NCBI GenBank assembly: GCA_022839045.1
Contig: JALHDI010000028.1
Location: 1 to 28,021 of the forward strand
Length of the DNA: 28,021 nucleotides
Reading direction: 5' to 3'
Source of the DNA: Sporomusaceae bacterium
GTDB lineage: Bacteria > Bacillota_C > Negativicutes > Sporomusales_B > UBA7701
Below the pieces are notes generated by a model. The model was given only the letters and a program-made list of their open reading frames with translations. It made no database searches and was not told where the DNA came from. The translations under genes were made by a program, and so were the position numbers. Below, in pieces: positions 21,545 through 28,021 of the stretch (position 1 is its first letter; every line of letters begins with the position of its first letter).

Positions 21545-23431
21545 TTGGACGGCATACTTGACATGATTAGCGGGCCCGCAAATCTGAAAAGACTTACTCT
21601 GCCGCAACTGGAAAAGCTCGCCGGAGAAATCCGCGGGCTTCTTATACATACAGTCGCTCAAACCGGCGGGCACCTGGCGCCCAACCTCGGCGTCGTCGAA
21701 CTCTCCCTCGCCCTCCATCAGGTCTTCGACAGTCCTCGGGACCGAATCATCTGGGACGTCGGCCATCAGGCCTATGTCCACAAAATCCTCACCGGCCGCC
21801 GGCAACGGTTCGAAACTCTCCGCCAGATGGGCGGCATCAGCGGCTTCCCGAAAAGGGAGGAGAGCGAACACGACATTTTCGGCACCGGCCATTCGTCCAC
21901 CTCGATTTCCGCCGCCCTGGGCGTGGCGCTCGCCAGGGACATCAACAAGGAACACTACCAGGTGGTGGCCGTGATCGGCGACGGCTCGCTCACCGGCGGC
22001 CAGGCCTACGAAGCCCTCAACTACGCCGGTCATCTGGAACGCGACCTCACCGTAATCCTCAACGACAACGAAATGTCCATCGCCCGCAATGTCGGCGCGA
22101 TGTCCGGTTATCTGTCCAAACTGCGGACCGACCCGACCTACTACCGCATGAAGCACGACGTCGAATATCTTCTCAAGCGCATCCCCGCCATCGGCGAACG
22201 GGTCGCCAACACGGTGGAAAGGCTCAAAGACGGCCTCAAATACCTGGTCGTCCCCGGAATGCTCTTCGAGGAACTCGGCTTCACGTACATCGGGCCCATC
22301 GACGGCCACGACATCGCCTCGCTGACCGACGTGCTGCAAAAGAGCAAGCACATGAAGGGCCCGGTGCTTATCCACGTCATAACCTGCAAGGGCAAAGGCT
22401 ACGCCCCGGCAGAAAGCAACGCCGACCAGTTCCATGGCGTCGGACCCTTCTGCGTCGAATCGGGGGAAATCATCAAGAACGGCAGCAACCCCGCCTACAC
22501 CGCTGTCTTCGGCGACGCCCTGATAGCGGCCGCCGAAGAAGACCCGGATATCGTCGCCATCACCGCCGCCATGCCCGAAGGCACCGGTCTGAAGAAATTT
22601 GCCGCCCGCTTTCCCGGCCGCTTCTTCGACGTCGGCATCGCCGAGCCCCACGCCGTGACAATGGCCGCCGGCCTGGCCGCCGAAGGCAAAAAGCCGGTCG
22701 TGGCCATCTACTCCACCTTCGTCCAGCGCGCCTACGACCAGGTGATCCACGACGTCTGCCTGCAGAAATTGCCGGTGGTGCTGGCCATCGACCGCGCCGG
22801 CATCGTCGGCGAGGACGGCCCCACTCACCAGGGCGTGTTCGACTACTCCTATCTCCGCCACATCCCCAACCTCACCGTCATGGCCCCCAAAGACGAAAAC
22901 GAGCTGCGCCACATGCTCTACACCGCCTTCAAACTGTCCGGGCCGGTGGCCATCCGCTACCCGCGCGGCTGCGGTCTCGGCGTCGACACCACCGAACCGT
23001 TCCGCAAGCTCGACATAGGCCGGGCGGAAGAACTCCGCCCCGGGAAGGACGTCGTCCTGCTGGCCTCCGGCGTCATGGCCGCGCCCTGCCTGGCGGCCAG
23101 CGACCTGCTTGCGCGTCACGGCATCCGGGCCGGTGTCGTCAACGCCCGCTTCATAAAACCCCTCGACGAGCAGCTCATCCGTCGCCTGGCGCGGGACGTC
23201 GGCGTGATCGTGACAGTCGAAGACAACCTGCTCGCCGGCGGCTTCGGCTCCGCCGTCCTCGAATACGTCAACGCGGAAAACCTCAACTGGGTCAAAGTCT
23301 TCCGGGTCGGCCTGCCGGATAAGTTCATCGAGCACGGATCGCGCCCCCAACTCCTCGCCAAATACGGCCTCACCGGCGAAGGCATAGCCGCCGTCGTCTC
23401 CCAATACATGCAGCGGTTCGGGGTGCGGTGA
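21545..23431 (+). CDS. dxs: 1-deoxy-D-xylulose-5-phosphate synthase
   Basis: A 628-residue thiamine diphosphate enzyme that joins pyruvate and glyceraldehyde-3-phosphate, the first step of the MEP isoprenoid pathway. The TPP site is [15 protein letters not shown] (G145-D146-G147) with N175. [15 protein letters not shown] and the transketolase-like [17 protein letters not shown] are intact. The C-terminal transketolase domain is complete. The start is TTG at 21545 with GTGAGG eight bases upstream; an ATG at 21563 is a weaker alternative. The stop overlaps the tlyA start in TGATG. Confidence 0.96.
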   Translation: MDGILDMISGPANLKRLTLPQLEKLAGEIRGLLIHTVAQTGGHLAPNLGVVELSLALHQVFDSPRDRIIWDVGHQAYVHKILTGRRQRFETLRQMGGISGFPKREESEHDIFGTGHSSTSISAALGVALARDINKEHYQVVAVIGDGSLTGGQAYEALNYAGHLERDLTVILNDNEMSIARNVGAMSGYLSKLRTDPTYYRMKHDVEYLLKRIPAIGERVANTVERLKDGLKYLVVPGMLFEELGFTYIGPIDGHDIASLTDVLQKSKHMKGPVLIHVITCKGKGYAPAESNADQFHGVGPFCVESGEIIKNGSNPAYTAVFGDALIAAAEEDPDIVAITAAMPEGTGLKKFAARFPGRFFDVGIAEPHAVTMAAGLAAEGKKPVVAIYSTFVQRAYDQVIHDVCLQKLPVVLAIDRAGIVGEDGPTHQGVFDYSYLRHIPNLTVMAPKDENELRHMLYTAFKLSGPVAIRYPRGCGLGVDTTEPFRKLDIGRAEELRPGKDVVLLASGVMAAPCLAASDLLARHGIRAGVVNARFIKPLDEQLIRRLARDVGVIVTVEDNLLAGGFGSAVLEYVNAENLNWVKVFRVGLPDKFIEHGSRPQLLAKYGLTGEGIAAVVSQYMQRFGVR

Positions 23432-24237
23432 TGGCCAAGGAGCGCCTCGACACCCTTGTCGTGCAGAAAGGGTTGGCGGCCAGCCGCGAGCGCGCCAAGG
23501 CCATGATAATGGCCGGGCAGGTTTATGTCGACGGCCGGAAGACCGACAAAGCGGGAACGCTCGTGCCGGAAACGGCGGTCGTAACCGTCAACGGACGCGA
23601 CCTCGGCTACGTCAGCCGCGGCGGACTGAAACTGGCCAAAGCGCTGGCGATATTCGGCATCGACCTCGCCGGCAAAATCGTGGCCGATATCGGGGCCTCC
23701 ACCGGCGGTTTCACCGACTGCGCCCTGCAGAACGGAGCGGCCAAAGTATACGCCATCGACGTAGGTTACGGCCAACTGGCCTGGTCGCTCAGGACCGACC
23801 TGCGGGTGGTCAACATGGAGCGCACCAACATCCGCGACGTAACGCCGGCCGATCTCGGCGAACCGATAGATTTCGCCACCGTCGATGTGGCTTTCATCTC
23901 GCTCGACAAAGTACTGCCGGTCGTAAGTACGCTGCTTGTGCCGGCGGGCGAGGCGGTAACGCTCGTCAAGCCGCAGTTCGAGGCCGGGCGGGAAAAGGTC
24001 GGCAAGCGCGGCGTCGTAAAAGATGCCACCGTCCACCGCGAAGTAATCCTGCGCATCGTCGCCGTCGCCCGCGAAATGGGCCTTATACCCGTCGGGGTTA
24101 CTTACTCGCCGGTCAAGGGGCCGGAAGGCAACATCGAATATCTTCTATACTTGAAAACTGCCGCCGCAGGCGCAGGGATAAGCGACGCCGCCGTCGACGA
24201 GACGGTGGCGGAAGCCCACGCCGCCTTGCGCGGATGA
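23431..24237 (+). CDS. tlyA: TlyA family rRNA (cytidine-2'-O)-methyltransferase (YqxC)
   Basis: A 268-residue protein. An N-terminal S4 RNA-binding domain (RLDTLVVQKGLAASRERAKA, residues ~5-60) precedes an FtsJ-like methyltransferase domain with motif I VADIGASTGGFTDCALQ. VDVAFISLDKVLP carries the later catalytic region. Mycobacterial TlyA methylates 16S and 23S rRNA and affects capreomycin sensitivity. The start ATG at 23431 overlaps the dxs stop by one base; a GTG one codon upstream is possible. The gene order dxs-tlyA is conserved in B. subtilis. Confidence 0.93.
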   Translation: MAKERLDTLVVQKGLAASRERAKAMIMAGQVYVDGRKTDKAGTLVPETAVVTVNGRDLGYVSRGGLKLAKALAIFGIDLAGKIVADIGASTGGFTDCALQNGAAKVYAIDVGYGQLAWSLRTDLRVVNMERTNIRDVTPADLGEPIDFATVDVAFISLDKVLPVVSTLLVPAGEAVTLVKPQFEAGREKVGKRGVVKDATVHREVILRIVAVAREMGLIPVGVTYSPVKGPEGNIEYLLYLKTAAAGAGISDAAVDETVAEAHAALRG

Positions 24238-24254
24238 ATAGGGGAGGGGAGGCC

Positions 24255-25121
24255 GTGCTAACCGTCGGCATATTCCCGAACACCAGGAAAGAAAGCGTCG
24301 GCACCGTGCTCGGCTGGCTGATCCAGCACTTCAAGGAAAGCAACATCCGCACCCTTCTGCCCACGGACGCGGCCCGGGAAATGAACTATTCCGACCTCGG
24401 TTGCGGACGGGAGGAGCTAAAGGAGCAAATCAACCTCGCCATCACCCTGGGAGGCGACGGCACCCTCATCAGCGCCGCCCGCGAACTTGCCCCGGCCGGC
24501 GTCCCGATCTGCGGCATCAACATGGGCCAGCTGGGTTTTCTCACCGAAGTCGAGCTGCCCGATCTCGGCCCGGCCATCGACCGCCTTACCCGCGGCGATT
24601 ACTTCGTCGAAGAGCGCCTGATGCTTGACGCCATCGTCCGGCGCGGCGGACAAGACCTCTTCATCTCCTCGGCCGTCAACGACGTCGTTGTCACCAAGGG
24701 AGGATTTTCGCGCCTCATCAGGCTGAAGCTCTTCATCGACGGCGCCCTTATCGCCCGCTACCCGGCCGACGGCCTGATCGTCGCCACCTCCACCGGTTCG
24801 ACCGGCTACTCCCTGTCGGCCGGCGGGCCGGTAGTCAACCCGAACCTCAAGGTCATCCTCCTTACCCCCATTTGCCCTCATTCTCTTCACGCCCGTTCTC
24901 TGGTGGTTTCGGAAAAGGAAGAAATCAAAATAACCATGCAGGCGACCCACGACGACATCGTCATGACCGCCGACGGACAGACGGTCTTCAGCCTCAGGCC
25001 CGACGACATCGTCATCATCAGGCGCGCCCCCTACCGGGCCAGATTCATCCGCCTCAGCGGCCAGAGCTACTCCCAGACGTTGCGCACCAAACTATGGCGG
25101 GACGACGACAATGACAATTGA
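24255..25121 (+). CDS. nadK: NAD kinase
   Basis: A 288-residue enzyme that phosphorylates NAD to NADP. I chose the GTG at 24255, which follows a strong GGGGAGGGGAGG and gives MLTVGIFPNTRKE; an ATG at 24234 would lie upstream of the ribosome-binding site. The motifs are GGDGTLISAAR, NMGQLGFLTEV and TSTGSTGYSLSAGGPVV. It is not next to tlyA and argR in B. subtilis, but similar insertions occur in other Firmicutes. It overlaps mnmM by 11 bp. Confidence 0.95.
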   Translation: MLTVGIFPNTRKESVGTVLGWLIQHFKESNIRTLLPTDAAREMNYSDLGCGREELKEQINLAITLGGDGTLISAARELAPAGVPICGINMGQLGFLTEVELPDLGPAIDRLTRGDYFVEERLMLDAIVRRGGQDLFISSAVNDVVVTKGGFSRLIRLKLFIDGALIARYPADGLIVATSTGSTGYSLSAGGPVVNPNLKVILLTPICPHSLHARSLVVSEKEEIKITMQATHDDIVMTADGQTVFSLRPDDIVIIRRAPYRARFIRLSGQSYSQTLRTKLWRDDDNDN

Positions 25122-25710
25122 TAACGCGCTCGCGATGGCCCGAAATTTACTGCTGGACAGGCTCGCCGCCGCACGGACGGTGGTCGACGCCACCGCCGGC
25201 AACGGGCACGACGCTCTTTTCCTGGCCGCCCACACCCCCGCCGACGCGGTCGTCTGGGCTTTCGACCTTCAGCCGGAAGCGCTGGACGCCACCGCCCGTC
25301 GCCTGGCCGAACACGGCTTGAGCGGCAAATGCCGCCTCACCCGCGACTGCCACAGCCACGTCGCCGATTATGTGACCGCCCCGGTTGACGCCGCCATGTT
25401 CAACCTCGGCTACCGCCCGGGCGGCGATCATGGCTTCACCACCCGCGCCGCCACCACCGTAGCCGCTCTCGGGGCGATAACCCGGCACCTAGCCCCCGGC
25501 GGCATCGTCACCATCGTCGCCTACCCCGGCCACGCCGCCGGCGAAGAAGAAAATACCGCGGTGGCCGACTACCTCGCGACGCTTCCCCAGACGGAATTCA
25601 CAGCCGCTGCCTGGCGGATGCTCAACCAGAGGAACGAGCCGCCCATCCTATACATAATCGGGAAGACAGGAAGTGAACGGTATGAAGGCTTCGCGTCACG
25701 CACGCATTAA
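25111..25710 (+). CDS. mnmM: tRNA (mnm5s2U34) methyltransferase MnmM (YtqB-like)
   Basis: A 199-residue class I SAM-dependent methyltransferase. Motif I is VVDATAGNGHDALFLA. Family-specific segments are MFNLGYRPGGDHGFTTRAAT and VAYPGHAAGEEEN, which match YtqB as remembered. MnmM adds the last methyl group in mnm5s2U34 of tRNA in B. subtilis. The C-terminal NQRNEPPILYIIGK is also typical, while the last dozen residues run on into the argR start. It overlaps nadK by 11 bp and argR by 29 bp. Confidence 0.85.
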   Translation: MTIDNALAMARNLLLDRLAAARTVVDATAGNGHDALFLAAHTPADAVVWAFDLQPEALDATARRLAEHGLSGKCRLTRDCHSHVADYVTAPVDAAMFNLGYRPGGDHGFTTRAATTVAALGAITRHLAPGGIVTIVAYPGHAAGEEENTAVADYLATLPQTEFTAAAWRMLNQRNEPPILYIIGKTGSERYEGFASRTH

Positions 25711-26131
25711 AGAGATCATCGAGAATCAGGCTGTCGAGACCCAGGAAGAACTGGCCGAAGCGCTGCGGAAAAAGGGCATCGAGGTGACCCAGGCCACCGT
25801 ATCGCGCGACATCAAGGAACTAATGCTCATCAAAGTCCCTAGCGGCGACGGGCGGTACCGCTACGCCTTTCCTCCCGAACAGAACCTCGTCTTTTCCCAG
25901 TCGCGCCTCGAACGCGCCTTCCAGGACTCGGTCGTCGGCATGGACTACAGCCAGAACATTATCGTCATCAAAACGGTACCCGGCCTCGCCCAGGCGGTCG
26001 CCTTCGCGGTCGATAGCACCCGCTGGCCGGAAATCATCGGCACGGTCGGCGGCGACGACACGGTCTTCATCGTCGTCAAGCCTCCGGAAGCGGCGGCCGG
26101 CGTTCTGGCCAGGTTCCGGGCCCTGCTCTGA
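25682..26131 (+). CDS. argR: Arginine repressor ArgR (AhrC)
   Basis: A 149-residue regulator from the ATG at 25682, with AGGAAGTGA upstream. An in-frame GTG at 25673 lies inside that site. The winged-helix domain (residues 1-70) contains the recognition segment TQATVSRDIKEL. The C-terminal arginine-binding, hexamer-forming domain contains GTVGGDDTVFIV. It represses arginine synthesis and activates catabolism when arginine is bound. The order argR-recN is conserved. No arginine genes are in the window. Confidence 0.96.
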   Translation: MKASRHARIKEIIENQAVETQEELAEALRKKGIEVTQATVSRDIKELMLIKVPSGDGRYRYAFPPEQNLVFSQSRLERAFQDSVVGMDYSQNIIVIKTVPGLAQAVAFAVDSTRWPEIIGTVGGDDTVFIVVKPPEAAAGVLARFRALL

Positions 26132-26158
26132 CGACGCAGGTGGGGGAGGAGACTCTCG

Positions 26159-27874
26159 ATGCTGAAAACCCTGACAGTCACCAATTTCGCCCTTATCGAA
26201 CAGGCCAGCGTCGAATTCGCCGGCGGGCTCAACATCCTCACCGGCGAAACGGGGGCCGGCAAATCCATCCTCGTCGACGCTCTCAGCACCCTTCTGGGCA
26301 GCAGGGCCGAACGCGACGCCATCCGCAGCGGCTGCGACTCCTTCCGGGTTGAGGCCGTATTCGACGTGGCCGCCAACGCCAACGTCCGCGCCATCCTCGA
26401 CGACCAGGGCATACCGGTTGAGGACGGCGCCACCCTGATAATCAGCCGCTACCTGTCGCGGCAGGGCAAGACCGCCATCCTCGCCAACGGTTGCCATGTC
26501 ACCGTCGGCGTGCTGCGCCAACTCGGCGACGAACTCGTCGACCTACACGGCCAGCACGAGCACCAAGCCCTCCTGAGGCCGGAAGCCCACCAGGCAATGG
26601 TCGATTCCTTCCTGCCCGGTGGCCGGGAAAAGCTCGACCGCTACCGCGGACTGTACGCCGCCTGGAATGAACTCGGCGCCGCCCTCGCCCGCACCGAGAC
26701 CGACTCGCGCGAACGGGCCCAGCGCCTCGACATGCTGACCTGGCAAACCCAAGAAATCGCCGCCGCCGCCCTCAAAGACGGCGAAGAAGAAGAGCTCGCC
26801 CGGGAGATCAGACTGCTGGGCAACGCCGAAAAGATAATCGGTGCCGTAGGACGGTCCTACGGCCTGCTATCCGAGGGAGCGAAAGGTTCCGGCGGCGTCT
26901 TGTCCGACCTCGCCGAAACCCGCAAGGAACTGGAATACGCGGCCCGTTTCGACCCCGCCCTCGCCGCGAAAATGGAAACCATCAGCGACGCGATCTACCA
27001 GCTCGAGGACATCGCCGCGGACCTGCGCGACTACCGGGAAAACATCGACTTCGATCCCGGGCGGCTGGCCAAACTGCAAGAGCGGATGGACGCTATCCAC
27101 ACCCTTAAACGCAAATACGGCGCCACCATCGCCGATATCCTCGAATACTACCGTAAGACGACGGACGAGTTGGCCGACATCACCAACTACGAGGAACGCC
27201 TCGCCGCGCTCGGCGCCCAGCGGGCCGCCGCCGAAAAGGAACTCTCCCAGGCGGCCGACGAACTCGACCGATTGCGCCGCCACGCCGCCGCCGAACTCGC
27301 CGGCAAGGTCCGCGCCCACCTCGTCGACCTCGGCATGCCCCAAGCCGCCCTCGCCATCGACGTCAGAACGGTGTCGCGCTTTACGCCCACCGGCATCAAC
27401 GAAGTCGCCGTCTTATTTTCCGCCAACCCCGGCGAAGAAGCCAAACCCTTGGCCAAGGTCGCCTCGGGCGGCGAACTGTCCCGCATCGCCCTGGCCTTCA
27501 AGACGGTCGCCGCCAGCGCGGGCGGCGTCGGCACGATGATCTTCGACGAAGTCGACGCCGGCATCGGCGGCCAAACCGCCAGAATGGTCGCCGAGAAAAT
27601 CGCCCTCGTCGCCGCCGACAAGCAGGTCCTGTGCGTGACTCACCTCCCGCAGGTGGCGGCGATGGCTGACCGTCACCTGGCGGTCGAAAAAAGAGTGAAC
27701 GGCGACAGGACGAGCACCGTCGTCAAAATACTTGACGACGAGGCTCACCTGCAGGAGGTAACCCGGATGATCTCCGGCGACAACATTACCAGGGCAGCCC
27801 TGGATAATGCCGCGGAGATGATAACATCAGCGAAGTCATGCAAAGAAATATGGAAAAATAAAGCGCAAGCGTAA
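26159..27874 (+). CDS. recN: DNA repair protein RecN
   Basis: A 571-residue SMC-like ATPase that acts in double-strand break repair. Walker A is GETGAGKSILVDAL, and DLHGQHEHQALLRPE is a RecN hallmark. Two coiled-coil arms flank the centre (about residues 165-370). The signature KVASGGELSRIALAFKT and Walker B GTMIFDEVDAGIGG lie near residues 435-470. GGGGGAGGAG precedes the ATG. It is the last gene of the dxs operon. Its stop codon lies in the loop of the terminator hairpin, so the stem begins in the last codons. Confidence 0.96.
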   Translation: MLKTLTVTNFALIEQASVEFAGGLNILTGETGAGKSILVDALSTLLGSRAERDAIRSGCDSFRVEAVFDVAANANVRAILDDQGIPVEDGATLIISRYLSRQGKTAILANGCHVTVGVLRQLGDELVDLHGQHEHQALLRPEAHQAMVDSFLPGGREKLDRYRGLYAAWNELGAALARTETDSRERAQRLDMLTWQTQEIAAAALKDGEEEELAREIRLLGNAEKIIGAVGRSYGLLSEGAKGSGGVLSDLAETRKELEYAARFDPALAAKMETISDAIYQLEDIAADLRDYRENIDFDPGRLAKLQERMDAIHTLKRKYGATIADILEYYRKTTDELADITNYEERLAALGAQRAAAEKELSQAADELDRLRRHAAAELAGKVRAHLVDLGMPQAALAIDVRTVSRFTPTGINEVAVLFSANPGEEAKPLAKVASGGELSRIALAFKTVAASAGGVGTMIFDEVDAGIGGQTARMVAEKIALVAADKQVLCVTHLPQVAAMADRHLAVEKRVNGDRTSTVVKILDDEAHLQEVTRMISGDNITRAALDNAAEMITSAKSCKEIWKNKAQA

Positions 27875-27892
27875 GCTTGCGCGATTTATTTT
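27863..27892 (+). terminator. Rho-independent terminator overlapping the recN stop
   Basis: GCGCAAGC (27863-27870) and GCTTGCGC (27875-27882) form a perfect 8-bp stem. The GTAA loop contains the recN TAA. GATTTATTTT follows. Confidence 0.85.
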
Positions 27893-27950
27893 CAATATAG
27901 CCGTAAAAATGACCCCTAGAGACAATAAATGCTACATATTCCGGAATAAT

Positions 27951-28016
27951 CCCCGAAGAAATCGGGAAACTTTACTGTGCGGGTAAAGTTGCTCCCGAAA
28001 AAAACAGTATTCGGGG
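27951..28016 (+). promoter_or_regulatory. Structured leader before the next gene, with anti-Shine-Dalgarno pairing
   Basis: CCCCGAA (27951-27957) is the exact complement of TTCGGGG (28010-28016), which forms the 5' half of the ribosome-binding sequence TTCGGGGTGATG at the window edge. Between them TCGGGAAACTTTAC (27962-27975) pairs with GTAAAGTT-GC-TCCCGA (27983-27998): 14 bp with a GC bulge and loop TGTGCGG. CCCGA (27952-27956) could instead pair with TCGGG (27962-27966), giving a switch. I know no matching riboswitch class. The downstream gene is not in the window; in B. subtilis it would be spoIVB. Confidence 0.5.
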
Positions 28017-28021
28017 TGATG

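Noticed and set aside
27951..28016. Minus-strand terminator reading of the hairpin, using the A-tract on its far side
   Set aside because: Read on the minus strand, the T run comes before the hairpin and the sequence after it is only TTTCTTC. This is a poor terminator, though it cannot be excluded without the downstream gene.
1..28021. Mobile element, prophage, CRISPR array, tRNA or rRNA
   Set aside because: No transposase or integrase motifs, direct repeat arrays, tRNA-like folds or rRNA segments were seen; gene order is conserved throughout.

Overview
This window is chromosomal DNA from a high-GC, endospore-forming member of the Firmicutes. Gene content and order point to the Negativicutes (Sporomusaceae-like); that placement rests on remembered gene order and no database was searched. 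A complete spoIIIAA-AH operon shows the organism sporulates. The surrounding order resembles two Bacillus subtilis neighbourhoods joined together: yrzL-yrrK-yrzB-yrrL-yrrM-yrrN/O-pbpI, and yqhT-efp-spoIIIA-yqhY-nusB-xseAB-ispA-dxs-tlyA-argR-recN. Every convincing gene is on the + strand, and long minus-strand ORFs are shadows of GC-rich codon usage. I see no mobile element, tRNA, rRNA or CRISPR array.

Layout. 1-1493: the end of ireB, an aldo/keto reductase with a ferredoxin tail, and ruvX. 1549-1884: a single DUF1292 gene with its own promoter and terminator. 1975-5027: mltG, trmR, a U32-family trhP-like gene and a DUF4911 gene, closed by a strong hairpin. 5163-8213: a class B penicillin-binding protein and a TldE/PmbA-type protein. 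8288-9937: an M24 aminopeptidase and efp, then a terminator. 10065-10493: a single zinc-ribbon protein of the CD1247 N-terminal type. 10600-15645: spoIIIAA-AH. 15830-18390: asp23, amaP, DUF2273, nusB and a Kae1/TsaD paralogue. 18446-18583: a 45-residue membrane peptide gene. 18671-21463: xseA, xseB, ispA and a DUF212 (divergent PAP2) gene. 21545-27874: dxs, tlyA, nadK, mnmM, argR and recN. 27875-28021: recN terminator and a structured leader of the next gene.

Themes: envelope growth (mltG, class B PBP, isoprenoid supply through dxs and ispA), wobble-uridine tRNA modification (trmR, trhP, mnmM), translation support (efp, tlyA, nusB), DNA repair (ruvX, xseAB, recN), and the SpoIIIA channel complex that links mother cell and forespore. 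No gap between genes exceeds 300 bp.

Most of the window is conserved housekeeping DNA. The least explained parts are: the leader after recN, where CCCCGAA can pair with the downstream Shine-Dalgarno around a 14-bp hairpin; a hairpin masking the ribosome-binding site of the 45-residue gene; a dyad wrapped around the dxs -10 element; a palindrome upstream of the CD1247-like gene; and an alternating Cys-Gly motif in the DUF1292 protein.
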